NCBI RefSeq assembly: GCF_002878395.1
Contig: NC_061120.1
Span: 111,434,307 to 111,498,306 of the forward strand
Source of the DNA: Capsicum annuum
Taxonomy: Eukaryota > Streptophyta > Magnoliopsida > Solanales > Solanaceae
Direction of reading: 5' to 3'
DNA: 64,000 nt
The translations under genes were made by a program, and so were the position numbers. Below, one piece after another: positions 59,544 to 64,000 of the stretch; position 1 is the first letter of the stretch, and each line of letters begins with the position of its first letter. The notes beneath the pieces were generated by a model that searched no databases, had not been told where the DNA came from, and saw only the letters and a list, made by a program, of their open reading frames with translations.

Positions 59544-60337
59544 TGTAAAGTCCCGCATTTCGGGATACAATATAGACCATGATTCTGATGCATTGATAAT
59601 CATGAAGCCATTATTCCTATGCCAATATGGCATGTTAATTATTTGCGTAATATGTGAATCCATTCAAGCTTGATTTGAGACCATAGAGGTCCTTCAACTC
59701 AAGGACGAGTTAAAACTATTTTGATCGATTAAGTTTTAATGGATGTTGTAATTTATGTCAGCTTCCATCAATCATAAATCTCTGTATATGTCGAATTAGA
59801 AATCATAATATGTTTCAAATGATAGGTCTTCAAGTTGGATTTCCAACGATACCAATTTTGCTAAAATCCGACACCTGAGCAAGAAGTTATGGCTTTTCAA
59901 AGTAGTATGCATCGCCTAACCAATCATACATGGCCATTGGAAAACAAAGGCGATAGCATATGCAGCGCCTATGTAAACATAGGCGATAGCATAGGCGGCT
60001 CATATGTAAAGGTTTCAAGTGACTTAAACACTCCGCTTTTGGGAAAAAATGGTCCTTTTCCCACCTTTGTTTAGCCATAAACACGAAATTCAGTTCCCAA
60101 AGACCCCAAAATACACCTTCATTCATCAAAATTGTTCAAGAACTCTCTCTATGGTTTCAAAATAAAAACTCAAGTAGTTCAAGATTCAACCATGGGTTTT
60201 CAAAACACATTAGAGATTCAGAATCCCCAGTCCACAAGCTTCAAGAATCATCCGTTATTTTTTGAAATAAAGGTACGCGGGGTTTTCCTAATTTCTCATG
60301 GGCTTATAAAAATAATATTTTAGAATGGGGTTTTTTA

Positions 60338-60374
<37 letters not shown>

Positions 60375-61854
60375 TGTATTAGATGTTTTAACATCATTGT
60401 TTTGGTCTTTTGACCTTCCCCAAAGTGATTTGAGAATATGTGTGTATGAAAACATGAATTTAAGAATGAATTCTTGTTGAGAGCTTGACTTTTGGTGAAT
60501 TCCCTCTTATTATGAATTTTCAGATTTTTCATAGCATATGAATTGTTTTGCAATTCATTCTTGGAAAGCACTAAATGAAATGGTTGAACTCTTTTTTTGC
60601 TTTAAAGGTGGTTTTAAATCACTAAAGATGAAATTTAGCATGAATATTTAATGTTCATAATGCCTGTAATGAAAGAGTGCATGGATTTGCTAAAGACATT
60701 AGACCACCATATGTTTGATGAAGTTTTTGCACGGTTTTGACTTGAGTTTTGGAACATGAAATCTTTTATGTAAATTACATTTTTGGGTGGTCTGAAAATA
60801 TATTTTATGAAAGATCATGCTTAATGCATTATGGCTCAGAAATAGGACTTGAGAGTCTTAGTATAACAATACAAAACTCAGAAAATGCCCTAACAGACAC
60901 AGACAAATACAAAAATCAGACTTTATCAGATTTGCATATTTTAGAACTTCAGAATGATGCAAGTTCAGAAAAGACTAAAATAGGGCATAAAGAGAGGTTA
61001 GGTGGCTCCCCGAAGAAGGCGTCAGTTCAGACAACTCTTTGTCCAAAACCGTGGTTTGCCAGCCTGGGTATTTTATTATACGCTATCTTAAGTGTCGTGT
61101 GACATATCAGATTCAGGAACTCCAATCCTTACGGCATACTCGGGTTAGAAGCTTCCCCGTCGAGTCAATGGCGGGTTCCATATTGCCCGTGGAATATCAG
61201 GTTTGTAGGGGATACCACCTAACTCAGAAGTAATACACAGATTAGAAATTTGAAATTTACAGACAGGTTACATGTTTTCAGAAGGTGCCCATGTGTTTTT
61301 CAAAAACTGTTTTATGCATGATGTTTTGATGAAAATTGCTCTCATGTATTATATATTATATATATGCATATATATTTAATTACTATATTTTGGATTGCTT
61401 TGCGTGCCAGTACTTTTGTGCTGACCCCTCCCCCCCTCCTTCTAGGTTTTGAGACTCAGTCTAGGGGTCCAGATAATTAGTATATATTTTAGATCGCAAA
61501 TTAGATTGTGCAGTGCTGATCCTTCGATATTTTAGAAGTCCTGTTTACTTTTAGATATTTATCTCTAGTCATGTTTTTGTCTATTGGGGGCCTTGTCCTA
61601 AATTTCAGACTGTTGCTATTAGTCATGTAGTAGAGATTTCGCAGACGCATTTTAGATATTGATAGATATTGTGGGACTTTATTTCCCATTACTAATTTTA
61701 TTAGACTTATGACCATGTTTCCATAATATAATGTATCTTCTGTATTTCTTTTATCATATGAATTATGTGCTTGATTACCAGATAGACAGGGTGTTTTGGG
61801 CCTTCATGGTTCAGGATGCTTGTCACGGCCAGGGCCCCAGTTCAGGTCGTGACA
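59544..61854 (+). repeat. LARD2 3' LTR
   Basis: Starts tgtaaagtcccgcatttc and ends caggtcgtgaca. Its AT run (60341-60371, 31 bp) is 10 bp longer than in the 5' LTR, and it has ttttgaccttcccc inserted near 60407. Confidence 0.9.
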
Positions 61855-64000
61855 TCCCCTTTCCAGGAATTTTTGGAATTTTGCATTATTTTACCATGTT
61901 CTATATACATGTTATATACCTACAGAAAAAGGAAATGACATGAATAATAAAATAGTGGGTTGCCTCCCACCCAACATTTGATTTAACATCATTGCATGAC
62001 ATGGCTATGTTGGTTACTTAGATTTTAACAATAAGCCCATAGGTTACCTCCCATGAAGCTCCTGATTTAATGTTACGACATGACTCGATTGCCTTGGATA
62101 CTAAGACTTTGCCAAGGCCTACATCAACAACCGATTTTTACTCATTAGCATTGCCCAAATAGTCCTTGACATGATGGCCATTCACCTTGAATGTGGACTT
62201 ACCATCTCGTTTCAGCTCAAGAGCACTATGTGGAAACTCCCTAAGCATGGTGAATAGTATATACCACATAGATTTCAACTATATAGTAAACAAGCAAAGT
62301 CTTGAATTATATAACAAGATCATATCATCGGGCTTAAACACTCTCTTCTCGATCTTCTTGTCATGATACAACTTCATCTTTTCTTTGTACAGAGCAAAAA
62401 TCTCATAAGCACGGAACCAAAAATTATCCAAATCATTCACCTTGACATTCTTAAATTATTTGCATCATTCCACTCTAAATGAGCTTTTTCAATTCCCATA
62501 GTGCCTTGTGCTCAAGTTCAACTGGTAAGTGGCATGCCTTTCCGTACACAAGTTGATATAGAGAGGCACCTATTGGTGTCTTAAAAGTTGTCCGATAAGA
62601 CCACAAAGCATCATCTAACTTACTTGACTAGTTAGTCCTATTGGCATTCACAGTCTTTGCCAATATGGATTTGATATCTCTATTGGAGACCTCAACCTTT
62701 CCTCTCGTTTGCGGATCATAAAGTGTTTCCACCATATGCTTAACACTACATTTTTTGTGTAGGGCCCTAAAAATGCAATTGCAAAAGTGAGACCCACCAT
62801 TATTAGTAATCACAGGTAGAGTGTCAGACCAAGAAAATATTTTTTTTCAAGAATACAGTGACACTTCAACCATCATTGTTGGGAAGCTCAACCCCCTACA
62901 CTTACTTTGAAACATAGTCGACTACCACTAGAATGTACCTCATACCATAGCATCTCAGAAATGAACCCATGAAATCAATTCCCCAAATATCAAACAACTA
63001 CAACTCCAAGATAAATTTCATGAGGAGTTCATGTTTTCGTGAGATATTACCTTGTCTATGATACTTGTCACAGGCTTGAGCAAAGTCATGAGCATCCTTG
63101 TCGATAGTCGTCTAATAATACCCATACTACATAATTTTATGGGTTGTGTAGGTACCACCATGATGACCCCCTTTAAGGATGCTCTTTATCTCCACCTCAT
63201 ATGTAGCTTTACGAATAATGCCTTTCGCATATATCAAATAGAGATAAAGCTCATTCCAGAAAAAAATTTCACCTCATGCATGAATCTCTTTTGCTACTTG
63301 AATGTGAAATCTTTCAGAAAAAGATTACTAGCCAAATAATTGGCAAAATTATTAAACCAGGGGATTAAGTCTTGAGATGCTATAAAGGCCCACTAATCTG
63401 GAAAAATATCATCTATATCAAGATCATCCACTAACTTCTACATTGCCTCATTTTCAAGGAGAGATAAGTTATCAGCAACTTGGTTCTCAATGCCCTTCCA
63501 ATCCTTTACCTAAAAGTCAAATTCCTATAATAAGGGAACCTAACCTATCAATCTTGGTTGGGAATATTTCTTCGACATTATATACCACGAAGCTGCATAA
63601 ATTGTGTGAACTATGACTTTGGTCTCTATAAAATAGGACTAGAATTTCTCAAAGGCAATAAACACCATAAATAAATCTTGCTTAGTGACTGTATAATTTT
63701 TCTATGTGATTTTTAATGCCTTGCTGGAATAATAGATCTGGTGAAGGATTTTATTATTTCTTAGACCTAGGACAACACTCAAGGACACTCCACTAGCATC
63801 ACACATAACCTTAAATAGTAAAGGCTAATCAGAGGATATAATAATAGGAATGAGACCAACCACTCCTTAAGGCACTCAAAGGCCTTAAGACACAAATCAT
63901 CAAATACAATTTTCACCTCCTTCTCTAAAATCTTGCATAGAAGATTAGAAATTTTAGAAAAGTCCTTAATGAACCTCCTATAAAGGCCAGCATGAACTAT
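61855..64000 (-). pseudogene. G2: Athila/Tat-type gypsy pol (RT end, RNase H, integrase), partial
   Basis: From the right edge leftward the minus strand reads LYRRFIKDFSKISNLL, LEKEVKIVFDDLCLKAFECL and KEWLV (63860-64000; RT to RNase H connection). RNase H remnants follow (63300-63860), then the integrase core: [20 protein letters not shown] and VVDY (62910-63000), [14 protein letters not shown] (62770-62813), [20 protein letters not shown] and [11 protein letters not shown] (62628-62720). Finally there is LEWND-type text and a C-terminal segment ending in GASWEVTYGL (about 62020-62070). This is the usual Athila/Tat order. Several stops and frameshifts are present. The catalytic DD-35-E residues cannot all be verified. 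LARD2 and E lie at its 3' side and the rest runs off the right edge. Confidence 0.85.

Larger units (their letters stand above)
52989..61854 (+). mobile_element. LARD2: complete LTR element without coding domains
   Basis: LTRs of 2,280 and 2,311 bp start TGTA and end GTGACA. The element is flanked by a perfect tcccc duplication (52984-52988 and 61855-61859). A primer site and a polypurine tract are in the right places. The 4.3-kb interior shows no gag, protease, RT or integrase motif in any frame I read. It therefore depends on another element and is a large retrotransposon derivative. The LTRs are closely similar, so insertion is among the more recent events here. Confidence 0.85.

Noticed and set aside
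60749..61102. 117-codon open frame in the LARD2 3' LTR
   Set aside because: The corresponding 5' LTR position is not open, so no conservation between LTR copies.

Overview
The window looks like repeat-filled chromatin from a nightshade (Solanaceae) nuclear genome, such as pepper, potato/tomato or tobacco. I cannot separate these genera from the sequence alone. The indicators are a TS-type SINE with a TTG-repeat tail, LTR families whose termini read TGTCACGACCC or its complement, and degenerate reading frames resembling the uncharacterised 'putative plant transposon protein' (PF20167-like) that is frequent in this family. I see no intact host gene, rRNA, tRNA or CRISPR array. A run of 100 Ns inside an AT microsatellite marks a scaffold gap. 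Family names and domain calls rest on recalled motifs, not on searches.

Layout. 1-656 is a decayed Ty1/copia fragment on the minus strand. 1302-8835 is a TIR element split by a plus-strand Ty1/copia element (2192-8654), whose RT coding region was in turn split by a solo LTR (4531-7395, duplication aaaag). 8836-16204 is AT-rich and less dense. It holds an hAT-like MITE, a perfect 166-bp duplication, the gap, 60-bp and 135-bp tandem repeats, one terminus of a Helitron, a TS SINE with target duplication, and a decayed kinesin-like exon fragment. From 16205 rightward the sequence is almost entirely nested LTR elements. A minus-strand Ty3/gypsy element G1 (16205-35521) carries a copia element in its 3' LTR (17519-25572, duplication ccaca) and a non-autonomous LTR element (LARD1, 28592-34810) in its gag. 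Next comes a minus-strand Athila/Tat-like region B (35522-49508), which contains a solo LTR D (37276-44610) that itself contains the compact element C (37752-42909). Solo LTR E (49509-52978, duplication ataaa) and the complete non-autonomous element LARD2 (52989-61854, duplication tcccc) sit side by side. After them, Athila/Tat-type pol runs off the right edge on the minus strand (61855-64000). Removing E and LARD2 joins that pol directly to region B, so B and the right-hand pol are probably one element.

How the parts relate. Every coding segment has stops or frameshifts and should be read as a pseudogene. Three observations stand out. First, at least six unrelated LTRs and leaders share a promoter layout: an array of short palindromic GC-rich words upstream of a TATA box. 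Second, PF20167-like frames recur inside retroelements of both superfamilies, and in B/G2 one lies downstream of pol. Third, LARD1 has complete LTR, PBS and PPT signals but carries a long uncharacterised tyrosine- and acid-rich frame instead of recognisable gag-pol.
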